A stretch of 64,000 nt of DNA, taken from NCBI GenBank assembly GCA_019245415.1, contig JAFARO010000004.1, positions 434,001 through 498,000 on the forward strand, read 5' to 3'. Below are positions 6,617 to 15,010 of this stretch, piece by piece. Position 1 is the stretch's first letter. Each line of letters opens with the position of its first letter. This DNA is from Alphaproteobacteria bacterium (GTDB lineage: Bacteria; Pseudomonadota; Alphaproteobacteria; Micropepsales; Micropepsaceae). A model generated the notes under the pieces. That model ran no database searches and had not been told where the DNA came from. It saw only the letters and a list, made by a program, of their open reading frames with translations. The translations under genes were made by a program, and so were the position numbers.

Positions 6617-8098
6617 TCAAGCCCCGAACTCGATCCCCTGCGCCAGGGGCAGCGCGTCGGAATAATTGATGGTCGCGGTCTGGCGCCGCATATAGGCCTT
6701 CCAGCTGTCCGAGCCGCTTTCGCGTCCGCCGCCGGTCTCCTTCTCGCCGCCGAACGCGCCGCCGATCTCCGCGCCCGACGGCCCGATGTTGACGTTGGCG
6801 ATGCCGCAATCCGAACCCGATGCCGCGATGAAGCGCTCGGCTTCCTGAAGATCGGTGGTGAAGATGCAGGACGACAGACCCTGCGGTACCGCATTGTGCT
6901 TGGCCAGCGCGTCGGCGAAATCGCGGTAGCGCATGACATACAGGATCGGCGCGAAGGTCTCGTGGCAGACGACGGGAGTCTGCTCCGGCATCTCGACGAT
7001 GGCCGGGTGGACGTAGAACGCGCCGGGATTCTCATCCGTACGCACACGCTGGCCGCCGGTGACGCTGCCGCCTTCGTCCTTCGCCGCGGCCAACGCGCGC
7101 TGCATGGCCTCGAACGCGCTCCTGTCGATCAGCGGCCCGACGAGGGTCTTGGCGTCGAGCGGATTGCCGATGGGAAGCGACGCATAGGTCTTCTTCAATG
7201 CCGGCATGAGCTTGTCGTAGATGCTCTCGTGCACGAACAGGCGGCGCAGCGAGGTGCAGCGCTGGCCGGCGGTGCCGACCGCGGCGAACAGGATCGCGCG
7301 TTGCGCCAAGTCGAGCTTGGCGCTGGGTGCGACGATCATCGCGTTGTTGCCGCCGAGCTCGAGAATGGACCGGCCAAAGCGCGCCGCGACCACGGGCGCC
7401 AGCTCGCGGCCCATGCGAGTCGAACCAGTGGCGCTGACCACGGGGATGCGCCCGTCCTTTGCCAGCATCTCGCCGACATCGCGCAAGCCGAGCACGACCT
7501 GGGAAAGGTTCGCCGGCGCCGCGCCGAATTTTTTTGCCGCGCGCTCGAACAGCGCCTGCGTCGCCAAAGCGGTGAGCGGCGTCTTCTCGCTCGGCTTCCA
7601 GATCACGCTGTCGCCGCAAACCAGCGCCAAGGCCGCATTCCACGCCCACACCGCGACGGGAAAGTTGAACGCCGAGATCACCGCCACCGGACCGGCCGGA
7701 TGCCAGGTCTCCATCATGCGGTGGCCCGGACGCTCGCTGGCGATGGTGAGGCCGTAGAGCTGGCGCGACAGACCGACCGCGAAATCGCAGATGTCGATCA
7801 TCTCCTGGACCTCGCCCAGGCCCTCCTGGAGGATCTTGCCGGCCTCGAGCGTGACGAGCTTGCCAAGCGCGTCCTTGTTGGCGCGCAGCTCCTCGCCGAA
7901 CAGCCGCACCAGCTCGCCGCGCTTGGGCGCCGGAACGTCGCGCCACGCTTTGAAGGCTTCCACCGAGGCCGCGATCTTCTTCTCGACCGAAGCCGCATCG
8001 TCATAAGCGACCCGCCCCAACTCCGCGCCGTCGATGGGTGAGCGGGCGGGGATGGGGCCGGAAGTGTTGACGCCGAGGGTGGAGATAAGGTCGGTCAT
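6617..8098 (-). CDS. ALDH7-type aldehyde dehydrogenase (probable alpha-aminoadipic semialdehyde dehydrogenase)
   Basis: A 493-residue aldehyde dehydrogenase close to the ALDH7/antiquitin group. SAFNFPVAVWAWNAALALVCGD, the catalytic-glutamate motif LELGGNNA, the catalytic cysteine in GTAGQRCTSLRR and the C-terminal GGEKETGGGRESGSDSWK are all present. ALDH7 enzymes oxidise alpha-aminoadipic semialdehyde to aminoadipate with NAD+. The upstream co-directional saccharopine dehydrogenase-family gene and the divergent Lrp/AsnC regulator support a role in lysine catabolism by the saccharopine route. The exact substrate is inferred from context. A family F repeat lies between this gene and its upstream neighbour. 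Confidence 0.88.
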   Translation of the reverse strand: MTDLISTLGVNTSGPIPARSPIDGAELGRVAYDDAASVEKKIAASVEAFKAWRDVPAPKRGELVRLFGEELRANKDALGKLVTLEAGKILQEGLGEVQEMIDICDFAVGLSRQLYGLTIASERPGHRMMETWHPAGPVAVISAFNFPVAVWAWNAALALVCGDSVIWKPSEKTPLTALATQALFERAAKKFGAAPANLSQVVLGLRDVGEMLAKDGRIPVVSATGSTRMGRELAPVVAARFGRSILELGGNNAMIVAPSAKLDLAQRAILFAAVGTAGQRCTSLRRLFVHESIYDKLMPALKKTYASLPIGNPLDAKTLVGPLIDRSAFEAMQRALAAAKDEGGSVTGGQRVRTDENPGAFYVHPAIVEMPEQTPVVCHETFAPILYVMRYRDFADALAKHNAVPQGLSSCIFTTDLQEAERFIAASGSDCGIANVNIGPSGAEIGGAFGGEKETGGGRESGSDSWKAYMRRQTATINYSDALPLAQGIEFGA

Positions 8099-8113
8099 GG
8101 TGTTTCCTTTCTA

Positions 8114-8226
8114 ATCCTCCCCTGCGGAGCGGGGGAGGTGGATGCGCCGCGACAGCGGCGCAGACGGAGGGGGCCCGCCCCCTCCACCGCTTCGCGGTCC
8201 CCCTCCCCCGTTAACGGGGGAGGATC
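8114..8226. repeat. Family F palindromic repeat
   Basis: Bounded by AATCCTCCCC at the left and GGGGGAGGATCATT at the right; inner stems include GCGCCGCGACAGCGGCGC and GGGGGCCCGCCCCC. It sits inside the lysine-catabolism operon, between the saccharopine dehydrogenase-family gene and the ALDH7 gene. Confidence 0.65.
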
Positions 8227-8231
8227 ATTAC

Positions 8232-9308
8232 TCAATGCCCCTTGGCGTAATACCGCCCGAAGCGGTTGGAGAGGAAGTCCGACAGCTTCGCCTCTTCCTG
8301 CCGCACGAAGCCCTGTCCGGGCAGCTTGCCCTCCACCAGCAGGTCGCACATCGCGCAGATGCCGGCGGCGGTAGTGATCTGGATCGCGCTCATCAGCCGC
8401 TCGTTGACCGTCTGGCTGTAGATCTTCTTGGCGTAGCTTTCCTGGGTGAGCAGCCCGTCTTTCCAGCCGTTCACGGTGACGAACACCAGCACCACGTCCT
8501 GATAGGTGATCGGGATCGCGGTCTCCAGCACGTCCTTGAAGATCTCGCGCCGTGTGCCGAGATGCAGGTCGCGCACCAGAAGCTTGATGATGTCGCGGTG
8601 GCCGGGATAGCGCGCGGTCTTGTAGTTCAGGTTCTCCACCTTGCCCTGCAGCGTGTCGCACAGGGTCCCCAGCCCGCCCGACGTGTTGAACGCCTCGTAC
8701 TCGACGCCGTCGAGCGTGAACTGCTCCAGCTCCTCGAGCGCGGGGACCTCGATGCGCACGCCGTCGCGGATCGACTCGCAAGGATTGCAGTACTCGTTGA
8801 TCAGGCCGTCGGTCGACCAGGTGAGATTGTACTTGAGCGCGTTGTGCGGGAACACCGGCAGCGCGCCGACGCGCATCTGCACGTCGCGCAGCTTGTCGAA
8901 CTTCTTGGCGAGATCGTAGGCGACGATGGAAATGAACCCTGGCGCCAATCCGCATTGCGGGATGAACGCGGTGCGCGCGCCTTCCGCCAGCTTCTTGATC
9001 AGGCGGGTGGATTCGACGTCCTCGGTCAGGTCGAGGTAATGCGCGTTGACGCGCTTGCAGGCCTCGGCGACCTTTGACGTCAGGTTGAACGGCGTCGCGG
9101 AGAGCACGATGTCGTGGCCCTCGACCTCGTGCACGAACTCCGGCGCCAGGATATCGACCTGGCGCAGCTCGACGTTGCGGCCGGGCAGGCGCTTGAGGCT
9201 TCCGGGATCGCGGTCGGCGACGGTGAGCTTGTAGTCGCCGCTGGACGACAGGAATTCCGTGATGGCGACGCCGATCTTGCCGCCGCCTACGAGCATGACT
9301 TTTTTCAT
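8232..9308 (-). CDS. Saccharopine dehydrogenase family protein
   Basis: A 358-residue protein with an N-terminal Rossmann motif (MLVGGGKIGVAITEFL) and the saccharopine dehydrogenase family features NVELRQVDI, LSATPFN and CGLAPGFISIVAYDL. In the saccharopine pathway this enzyme type splits saccharopine to glutamate and alpha-aminoadipic semialdehyde, the substrate of the downstream ALDH7. The ATG at 9308 is chosen because GGGAGGAAAAAG precedes it directly; the frame stays open upstream without another supported start. No lysine-ketoglutarate reductase is visible in the window. Its 3' end is followed immediately by a family F repeat. Confidence 0.85.
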   Translation of the reverse strand: MKKVMLVGGGKIGVAITEFLSSSGDYKLTVADRDPGSLKRLPGRNVELRQVDILAPEFVHEVEGHDIVLSATPFNLTSKVAEACKRVNAHYLDLTEDVESTRLIKKLAEGARTAFIPQCGLAPGFISIVAYDLAKKFDKLRDVQMRVGALPVFPHNALKYNLTWSTDGLINEYCNPCESIRDGVRIEVPALEELEQFTLDGVEYEAFNTSGGLGTLCDTLQGKVENLNYKTARYPGHRDIIKLLVRDLHLGTRREIFKDVLETAIPITYQDVVLVFVTVNGWKDGLLTQESYAKKIYSQTVNERLMSAIQITTAAGICAMCDLLVEGKLPGQGFVRQEEAKLSDFLSNRFGRYYAKGH

Positions 9309-9446
9309 CTTTTTCCTCCCGGAGCCGCTCTTACAATGGCCGCTGGGCGCGACGGAAAAGAGACGGCGAAGCGCCGGAAAATCGGCTATGGTCCGTCGAA
9401 TCGACGGGACAACCGGCGAAATGTCGCTCGGCAAGTTGCGCGGTCC

Positions 9447-9562
9447 TTTTCCTCCCCCGTTCACGGGGGAGGTCCGCCCGAAGGGCGGGGAGGGGGGGAT
9501 TGCGCCGATCCCCCCTCCGCTTCGCTACGCTCAGCACCTCCCCCGTAAACGGGGGAGGAAAA
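9447..9562. repeat. Family F palindromic repeat
   Basis: Symmetrical element from TTTTCCTCCCCCG to CGGGGGAGGAAAA, with hairpins at each end. It occupies the divergent promoter region between the saccharopine dehydrogenase-family gene and the AsnC-family regulator. Confidence 0.65.
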
Positions 9563-9576
9563 CCAGCACGCCTTGA

Positions 9577-10002
9577 ATGCGCGACACGGATTCAAAACTC
9601 CTCGACCTGCTTCGCGCCAATGCGCGCGAGCCGACGGCGTCTCTCGCCCGCAAGCTCGGGCTGGCGCGCTCGACGGTGCAGGAGCGCATCGCCCGGCTCG
9701 AGCGCGAGGGCCTGATCAAGGGCTACACCGTGCGGCTCGGCGACGGCGCCGAGGCCAGCCGGATGCGCGCGGTGGTGATGATCGAGACCGATCCGAAACA
9801 GGCCGACCGCGTCTCGGTCGAGCTCAAGAAAATGCCCGAGGTGCGCTCGCTCGCCGCGGTGTCGGGCAGCTACGATCTCGTCGCCATGGTGGAGACCGAC
9901 ACGCCCAACCGCATCGACGCGCTGCTCGATCGCATCGGCCGCGCGCCGGGCGTGGCGCGCACGGTGTCGTCAATCGTCCTGTCGGAGAAATTCGCGCGAT
10001 GA
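9577..10002 (+). CDS. Lrp/AsnC family transcriptional regulator
   Basis: A 141-residue feast/famine regulator: DTDSKLLDLLRANAREPTASLARKLGLARSTVQERIARLEREGLI is the winged helix-turn-helix (residues 3-48), followed by the RAM ligand domain with GSYDLVAMVET near residue 100. It is divergent from the lysine-degradation genes and probably controls them in response to an amino acid; this is inferred from position. The family F repeat directly upstream separates it from the promoter of its presumed targets. Its TGA overlaps an ATG (9999) that would give only an eight-residue frame. Confidence 0.88.
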   Translation: MRDTDSKLLDLLRANAREPTASLARKLGLARSTVQERIARLEREGLIKGYTVRLGDGAEASRMRAVVMIETDPKQADRVSVELKKMPEVRSLAAVSGSYDLVAMVETDTPNRIDALLDRIGRAPGVARTVSSIVLSEKFAR

Positions 10003-10072
10003 GCCAGTCGGGGAGGGGCGCCTGAGCACCGACAATTCCGATGCGAAGAGCAAGCCGAAGCGGGCGCATCCC

Positions 10073-11485
10073 GTGGTCGCGGTCTATCGCCGCGCGCGCA
10101 GGCCCGATCGCGGCCATATGGACGTGCTCAGCCGCCGCGTGCCCTACTGGTTCCTGGTGCTGTCGCTCATCGCCTTCGCCAGCTTCCAGATCTGGATGAA
10201 CCCGTTCGGGTTCTCGGACCTGGTGCAGCGCTATTCGCAGGACGTCTCCGGCCTGCTCATCACCGGGCCTTATTTCTACGGCACCGAGGGGCGCGACAAG
10301 GTCTCGGTGGCGCTGATCGATGAGACCACGCTGCACCGCATGCAGACGCCCTGGCCGTGGACCTATGGCAATCATGCGACGGCTTTGGGCGCGCTTCTGT
10401 CGTACAAGCCGAGAGCCGTCGTGGTGGACATCTTGTTCGTCGACCCGCGCCGCGACGACACGCTGGGCGAGCTCATCGACGTCATCCATCGCTACCAGGC
10501 CGCGCATGTGCCGATCTATTTCGAGGGCGGCGTCGATCTTCCTTTCGGCGAAAACGCGCTCACGCCTGAGATCGTGGCGACCAAAGTTCCGGTGCTCGAT
10601 CCTTCGACGCCGATCAACGCCGGCGTGGCGCGGCAGTACAACGGCACCGGCCGCTGCTTCGACGTCAAGCCGGAGGCGGACGGCAGCTGTCTGTCGCTCG
10701 CGCTCAAAGTCTATCGCGACGTCTTTCCCGAACGTCCGCCGGTGCCGATCAACGACAAGATGGAGCTGGTCTGGGGCACCAGGACGGCGCCCTCGAACCT
10801 CAAATGGATGTCCGCCGAGGGCAAGACCTGCGATACCGAGACGAGCCCGCTCAGGCGCATCTATCTCGCCTTTTTCGATACGAGCGTCGTGAAAAGTCCA
10901 TGCCCCTACAACGCCGTGATACCGGTCGAGGGGTTGATGGCCGGGGCCGATGAGGACATCCCCAAGCTGATCGAGGACCGCGTGGTGTTTTACGGCGGCG
11001 ATCTGCAGGGCGCGCAGGACAAGGTCTATACGCCCGTGAACAACCTCATCCCCGGCGTCTTCACCCACGCCATGGCGATGGACAACCTCATCACCTTCCA
11101 CGGCCGGCCCTACCAGGACGCGGTCTCGCTCTTCGGCCAGGTGCAGGACGGCAACCTGGTGCAGATCCTGGCGGTCGTTCCGGTCATTCTGATCCTGTCG
11201 TGGTTCCACTGGCGCGGCTTGAGGCGAAGGCGCGAGCACCGCGAACGCAGCGCGACGTTCGAATATTTCCTGGAAAAAGCGGTCGAAAAGCTCTGGCACT
11301 ACATCGCCTTCGCGCTGGCGCTGGGCGTCGGCCTGATGCTGACCTTGTGGGCGGGGCTGTCGGTGGCGAACTGGGTCGAGGTGGTGTTCGTCTCGGCGGA
11401 ACTCGCGGCGCTGCTGTTGGTAGGTGCGCCGGACTCGTTCTGGGGTTATCTTCACCACGTGGCGGGCGCAGACCCGCAAAATTGA
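10073..11485 (+). CDS. CHASE2-domain membrane protein without an output domain
   Basis: A 470-residue protein from the GTG at 10073. One transmembrane helix near residues 22-42, then a CHASE2-type extracytoplasmic sensor domain (VSVALIDETTLHRMQTPWPW, YKPRAVVVDILFVDPRRDD, VVFYGGDLQGAQDKV), and three hydrophobic segments near the C-terminus. CHASE2 proteins normally carry a kinase, cyclase or phosphatase; here none follows. A CTG at 10022 in the same frame has a strong GGGGAGGGG ribosome-binding site and would add 17 residues (STDNSDAKSKPKRAH...), whereas the GTG has none, so CTG may be the real start. The exported protein and M48 peptidase genes follow closely, so the three probably act together at the envelope. 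Confidence 0.75.
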   Translation: MVAVYRRARRPDRGHMDVLSRRVPYWFLVLSLIAFASFQIWMNPFGFSDLVQRYSQDVSGLLITGPYFYGTEGRDKVSVALIDETTLHRMQTPWPWTYGNHATALGALLSYKPRAVVVDILFVDPRRDDTLGELIDVIHRYQAAHVPIYFEGGVDLPFGENALTPEIVATKVPVLDPSTPINAGVARQYNGTGRCFDVKPEADGSCLSLALKVYRDVFPERPPVPINDKMELVWGTRTAPSNLKWMSAEGKTCDTETSPLRRIYLAFFDTSVVKSPCPYNAVIPVEGLMAGADEDIPKLIEDRVVFYGGDLQGAQDKVYTPVNNLIPGVFTHAMAMDNLITFHGRPYQDAVSLFGQVQDGNLVQILAVVPVILILSWFHWRGLRRRREHRERSATFEYFLEKAVEKLWHYIAFALALGVGLMLTLWAGLSVANWVEVVFVSAELAALLLVGAPDSFWGYLHHVAGADPQN

Positions 11486-11495
11486 AGAGGAAACG

Positions 11496-11888
11496 ATGAG
11501 AGTGTGGGGAGTGGCGGCGCTGATCTCGGTGATGCTCGCAGCGCCGGCCAATGCCGCATCGGAGAGTTGTTCTGCGACGGGCGATCTGGTGCTCGCGGCC
11601 CGAACGCCCCAGGTCGATCTCTACGACGCGGCGCTGGGCAAGCGGGTGCAGACCATGGACGCGACGAAGTTCCCGGCCTGCGCGCCGATCACCGGCCGCG
11701 CGCCCAACATGATGCTGCAGGTCGATCTCGGCGGAAAGAATTACTGGGTGCCGCCCTACATGGTGCGCTACCGCTTCGCCGGAAAGCTTCCCGCCGTTTG
11801 CCGCAACCTGGCACTGGGCTCGAACAGCGAAAAAGTCGGCGCCACGCGCGGCCTTGGCGAAGGCTGCCCGAATACAGGAGGCAAGTGA
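11496..11888 (+). CDS. Small exported protein of unknown function
   Basis: A 130-residue protein with a clear signal peptide (MRVWGVAALISVMLAAPANAA; cleavage after ANA). The mature part has four cysteines (C at SESCSA, FPACAP, AVCRN, EGCPN) that could form two disulfides, as expected in the periplasm. The ATG at 11496 is preceded by GAAGAGGA. No family recognised. It lies ten bases after the CHASE2 gene and its TGA overlaps the start of the M48 peptidase gene by one base, so it belongs to the same operon. Confidence 0.75.
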   Translation: MRVWGVAALISVMLAAPANAASESCSATGDLVLAARTPQVDLYDAALGKRVQTMDATKFPACAPITGRAPNMMLQVDLGGKNYWVPPYMVRYRFAGKLPAVCRNLALGSNSEKVGATRGLGEGCPNTGGK

Positions 11889-13414
11889 TGCGCAAGATCG
11901 CAGTCTTGGCGCCGCTCGCGCTCCTGGCGCTCGCGACCGCGGCCCATGCGAGCGGCTATCCGGGCAAGGGCCGCGCCCTCGACACGCTGAGGCCGGCGTC
12001 CGACTACAGCGACGTGCTCAAGGGCCGTCCGCTTGCGCTCGGCATCATGCGCACGCGCGGCCAGGGCTTCGTGCCCTCGCCGGAGCTGCAGGCCTATGTG
12101 CAGGGGGTGATGAACCGCCTGCTGGCGGGGGTGAATCTGCCGCCGTCGTTCCAGCCGCAAATCCGCGTGCTCGCGACACCGGAATTCGCAGGCGAATGCA
12201 CGCCCGACGGGACCCTGATCGTCACCGTGGGCCTGCTCGAGCTGCTGGAAACCGAGGATGAGCTTGCCTTCGTGCTCGGCCACGAGCTGGCGCATGCGAT
12301 CTACCGCCATCAGCAGCGCGACTGGTTCAAGAAAGCGCAGTTCTATGCCGTGGTGAACGGCAGCGCGGTCGACTTCGTGGCGCAGGGCAATGTGCAGATC
12401 TCCATCGGCGGCAACGCCAATCTCGCGCGCGGCCTCGACGTGGCCCAGCACCTCGCCAAGCTCAGCGCCAATGTGCTGATGCCGCAGATGGCCAAGGAGG
12501 ACGAGGATGCCGCAGATGCGCTGGGCTTCGACCTGATGGTCAAGGCCGGCTACGACCCGGAGGCGCCGCTCGCGGTGATGGACAAGCTCGCCGCCCAGGA
12601 AGCCGAAGCCGAAGCGGCCGCGGACGCGGCAAAGCAGGCGGCCCAGAAAGATGGCGGCGGCAGCAAGGGCGGCTTCATGAACGTGCTCGGCGGCGGCTTG
12701 AGCATCGCCGGCCAGATCGCCAGCGGCGGCCGTCCCGACAGCGGCCAGGTCGCTGATCTCGCCATCTCGGTGTTCGACAGTGCGGTGGATTCGATGGCCG
12801 AGGACGCCACCACGCATCATCCGGCGCGCGAGCGCGCGGACCTGCTGAGCGCCTATCTCTTCCGAGCCTATCGCGACGCGGGGCCCGTGGCGCCGACGCC
12901 GCTGCCCTGGGCGCCGGACAGCCGCTCGCCCTTGAAGCCGAAGCTGGTGGCGATGTTCGCGCACTACACCGAGGCGGAGAACGCCGCCGCCTGGATCGCC
13001 GACCCCAGCCAGGGCAGCGAGAAGAGCGCCGGCGCCGAGGTCGCGCGCGCCGTCAGCGTCCCCACGGTCGATCATGCGTATACGGACTTTGTCGCGGCCG
13101 AATATTACGAGGGCCGCCACCAGGAGCCGCAATCCCTGGCCGCGCTGAAGCGCGCCGCGGACGGGCCGGAGCCGTCCTGGGAGATCTACGCGCGGCTGAT
13201 CGACCGCTACATCGCCGCCAACGATCTCGTCTCCGCCCAGGCGGCGATGGACAGGGCGGTGGCGCGCTTCGAGGACTCGCCCGTGCTCCTGCCCAAGCGC
13301 ATCCAGCTTCTGCATCTCGAGCAGCGCGACGGCGAAGCCAAGGCGCTGATCCCGCGCTGCAAGAGCTACGACATCGACGAGCTCACCGCCGCCTGCAAGA
13401 AAGAAGCGGGGTAG
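11888..13414 (+). CDS. M48 family metallopeptidase with C-terminal repeat region, exported
   Basis: A 508-residue protein with a signal peptide (residues 1-21, ending HAS). The zinc site HELAHAIYRH is near residue 135, and the third ligand is in KEDEDAADALGF near residue 205. A Q/A/K-rich linker (EAEAEAAADAAKQAAQKDGG) and a glycine-rich insert separate the peptidase domain from a helical, TPR-like C-terminus. M48 enzymes of this BepA/LoiP-like class act in outer-membrane protein quality control in other bacteria; that role is inferred here. TGATG overlap couples it to the preceding small exported protein. Confidence 0.85.
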   Translation: MRKIAVLAPLALLALATAAHASGYPGKGRALDTLRPASDYSDVLKGRPLALGIMRTRGQGFVPSPELQAYVQGVMNRLLAGVNLPPSFQPQIRVLATPEFAGECTPDGTLIVTVGLLELLETEDELAFVLGHELAHAIYRHQQRDWFKKAQFYAVVNGSAVDFVAQGNVQISIGGNANLARGLDVAQHLAKLSANVLMPQMAKEDEDAADALGFDLMVKAGYDPEAPLAVMDKLAAQEAEAEAAADAAKQAAQKDGGGSKGGFMNVLGGGLSIAGQIASGGRPDSGQVADLAISVFDSAVDSMAEDATTHHPARERADLLSAYLFRAYRDAGPVAPTPLPWAPDSRSPLKPKLVAMFAHYTEAENAAAWIADPSQGSEKSAGAEVARAVSVPTVDHAYTDFVAAEYYEGRHQEPQSLAALKRAADGPEPSWEIYARLIDRYIAANDLVSAQAAMDRAVARFEDSPVLLPKRIQLLHLEQRDGEAKALIPRCKSYDIDELTAACKKEAG

Positions 13415-13445
13415 GGCAATTGTCGTTCCCTATGCAACTACTACT

Positions 13446-13550
13446 CGTCATCCTGAGGTGCCCGCCCGCGTGCTTCGAGGCTGTCGATACGCTGTCGCTA
13501 TCGACCGCTCGCACCTCAGCATGACGCGGGCGGGCCTCGAAGGATGGACG
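13446..13550. repeat. Family A palindromic repeat, nested pair
   Basis: Outer copy CGTCATCCTGAGGTGCCCGCC ... GGCGGGCCTCGAAGGATGGACG; its loop, between CCCGCCCGCG (13461-13470) and CGCGGGCGGG (13525-13534), holds an inner copy (about 13471-13526: TGCTTCGAGG ... CACCTCAGCATGACG). The ATG of the following DUF1801 gene (13544) is inside the right end. Confidence 0.75.
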
Positions 13551-13945
13551 CGCTGTTCCGCTTCCCTGGCGCCGTCCGGCGCGATCCTGCCGTCGAGGCG
13601 TGGTTCTCCGTGAGCGACGACCCCTTGCGCGGATTCGCCCGGCCCTGGTTCGAAGAGATGCGCCGCTGCGGGAAGGATGTGCGCGAGCTTCTGCACGACG
13701 GCCATCCCGTGGCCTGCGCCGGCGACGCGGCGTTCGCTTATGTCGATGCCTTCCAGGCGCATGTGAATATCGGCTTCTATCGCGGCGCCGAGCTCGACGA
13801 TCCTGCCGGGCTGCTCGAAGGAACCGGCAAGCGCATGCGGCACGTCAAGCTGCGCTGGGGGCAGGACATCGACGGCGAGGCATTGCGGGCGCTGATCGCG
13901 GCGGCGTATCGCGACATGCGGGCGCGTGCCGCTGCGTGCGCCTAA
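13544..13945 (+). CDS. DUF1801 domain-containing protein (second copy)
   Basis: A 133-residue DUF1801-family protein: HVNIGFYRGAELDDPAGLLEGTGKRMRHVKL is the family core, and the opening MDALFRFPGAV fits the N-terminus I expect for this subgroup, so the ATG at 13544 is the natural start even though it falls inside the family A repeat. No ribosome-binding site remains in front of it other than repeat sequence. It is only distantly similar to the DUF1801 protein at 2120. It is followed after about fifteen bases by the DUF1428 gene; the two are flanked on both sides by family A repeats. Confidence 0.8.
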   Translation: MDALFRFPGAVRRDPAVEAWFSVSDDPLRGFARPWFEEMRRCGKDVRELLHDGHPVACAGDAAFAYVDAFQAHVNIGFYRGAELDDPAGLLEGTGKRMRHVKLRWGQDIDGEALRALIAAAYRDMRARAAACA

Positions 13946-13960
13946 TTCGTGGAGACGATC

Positions 13961-14326
13961 ATGTATGTCTGCGGCCTCGTCATTCCCATTCCCGAGGACA
14001 AGCGCGACGAATACCGCCGCTGGGCCGAGATGAGCGCGGCGTTCTTCAAGGACTATGGCTGCCTGGAGATCGTCGAGTGCTGGGAAGACTTCGTGCCCGA
14101 CGGCAAGCAGACCGATTTCCGCCGCGCCGTCGCCGCCAGGCCGGGCGAGAAGATCGTCTTCTGCTGGCAGGTCTGGCCCGACAAGGCGCAGTTCTTCGCC
14201 GCCGAAGAGAAGATGCACCAGGACCCGCGCATGGACGCCGCCGGCGATCCGCCTTTCGACGCGAAACGCCTGATCTTCGGCTGCTTCGCGCCGCTCGCGG
14301 CGATGGGGAGGGCCGATGCTCCTTAG
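13961..14326 (+). CDS. DUF1428 (YbaA-like) family protein
   Basis: A 121-residue protein of the DUF1428/YbaA family, a dimeric alpha-beta barrel fold of unknown function: YVCGLVIPIPEDKRDEYRRW, GCLEIVECWEDFVPDGKQTDF and HQDPRMDAAGDPPFDAKRLIFGCF match the E. coli YbaA pattern throughout. I chose the ATG at 13961 because GGAG lies six bases before it; the GTG at 13949 is the alternative. It pairs with the preceding DUF1801 gene. Confidence 0.85.
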   Translation: MYVCGLVIPIPEDKRDEYRRWAEMSAAFFKDYGCLEIVECWEDFVPDGKQTDFRRAVAARPGEKIVFCWQVWPDKAQFFAAEEKMHQDPRMDAAGDPPFDAKRLIFGCFAPLAAMGRADAP

Positions 14327-14351
14327 TCCACGTTCGTCGTCGATCCCGCCG

Positions 14352-14438
14352 GTCATCCTTCGAGGCCCGTCGCGTCACCCTGAGGTGCGAGCGTGAGCGA
14401 GCCTCGAAGGGCGACGCGACGAGCACCTCAGGATGACG
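14352..14438. repeat. Family A palindromic repeat, nested pair
   Basis: Outer copy GTCATCCTTCGAGGCCCGTCG ... CGACGAGCACCTCAGGATGAC, with a complete inner copy at 14373-14416 (CGTCACCCTGAGG ... CCTCGAAGGGCGACG) exactly in the loop between CGTCG and CGACG. Confidence 0.75.
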
Positions 14439-14479
14439 CGCTCTTAGCGAGCGCATAGGGACGGACAATAGGCACCACC

Positions 14480-15004
14480 ATGACCGAACTCGACAAATGG
14501 GACAGCTTCACCGTCATCGTCGGCTCGGCGGCCGGCGCGCTGATCGGCTTGCAATTCGTGGTGATGACCTTGATCGCGGTGCGCCCGCCGCGACGCGCCG
14601 CCGAAGTGGGACCGGCATTCTCGACGCCGACCATCGTCCACTTCTGCTCGGTGCTCCTGCTCTGCGCGGTGCTGCGCGCGCCGTGGGATGGGGTTGCGCC
14701 GGCCGCGATCGCGACGGCCATCGTCGGCGCGCTCGGCACCGTCTACGCCGTGGTCACCGGCTGGCGCATCCGCAGACAGAATGTCTATGCCGCCGATTTC
14801 GAAGACCTGCTTTGCCACGTGATCCTGCCTGTGCTCGCCTATGCGATGCTGTTTGCCGGCGCGCTCGCGTCGCTGCGGTTCCTGCACGAGGGGCTGTTCG
14901 CGATCAGCGCAGCGGTGCTGCTGCTGCTCTTCACCGCCATCCACAATGCCTGGGACGCGGTCGTCTACCAGGTGCTGACGCGGCCGGCGCAAGGGAGCGA
15001 TTGA
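14480..15004 (+). CDS. Conserved hypothetical integral membrane protein
   Basis: A 174-residue protein with about five hydrophobic helices (roughly residues 8-32, 50-70, 75-95, 115-135, 138-158). The opening WDSFTVIVGSAAGALIGLQFVVMTLIA is a pattern seen in uncharacterised bacterial membrane proteins. The start follows CACC-ATG with weak ribosome-binding signal. It is convergent with ilvA, whose stop lies seven bases beyond. No function can be given. Confidence 0.7.
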   Translation: MTELDKWDSFTVIVGSAAGALIGLQFVVMTLIAVRPPRRAAEVGPAFSTPTIVHFCSVLLLCAVLRAPWDGVAPAAIATAIVGALGTVYAVVTGWRIRRQNVYAADFEDLLCHVILPVLAYAMLFAGALASLRFLHEGLFAISAAVLLLLFTAIHNAWDAVVYQVLTRPAQGSD

Positions 15005-15010
15005 GCGCGA

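Noticed and set aside
6503-8041. 512-codon plus-strand open frame opposite the ALDH7 gene
   Set aside because: Antisense shadow of a recognised enzyme; translation is rich in R, G, A and D without any domain.
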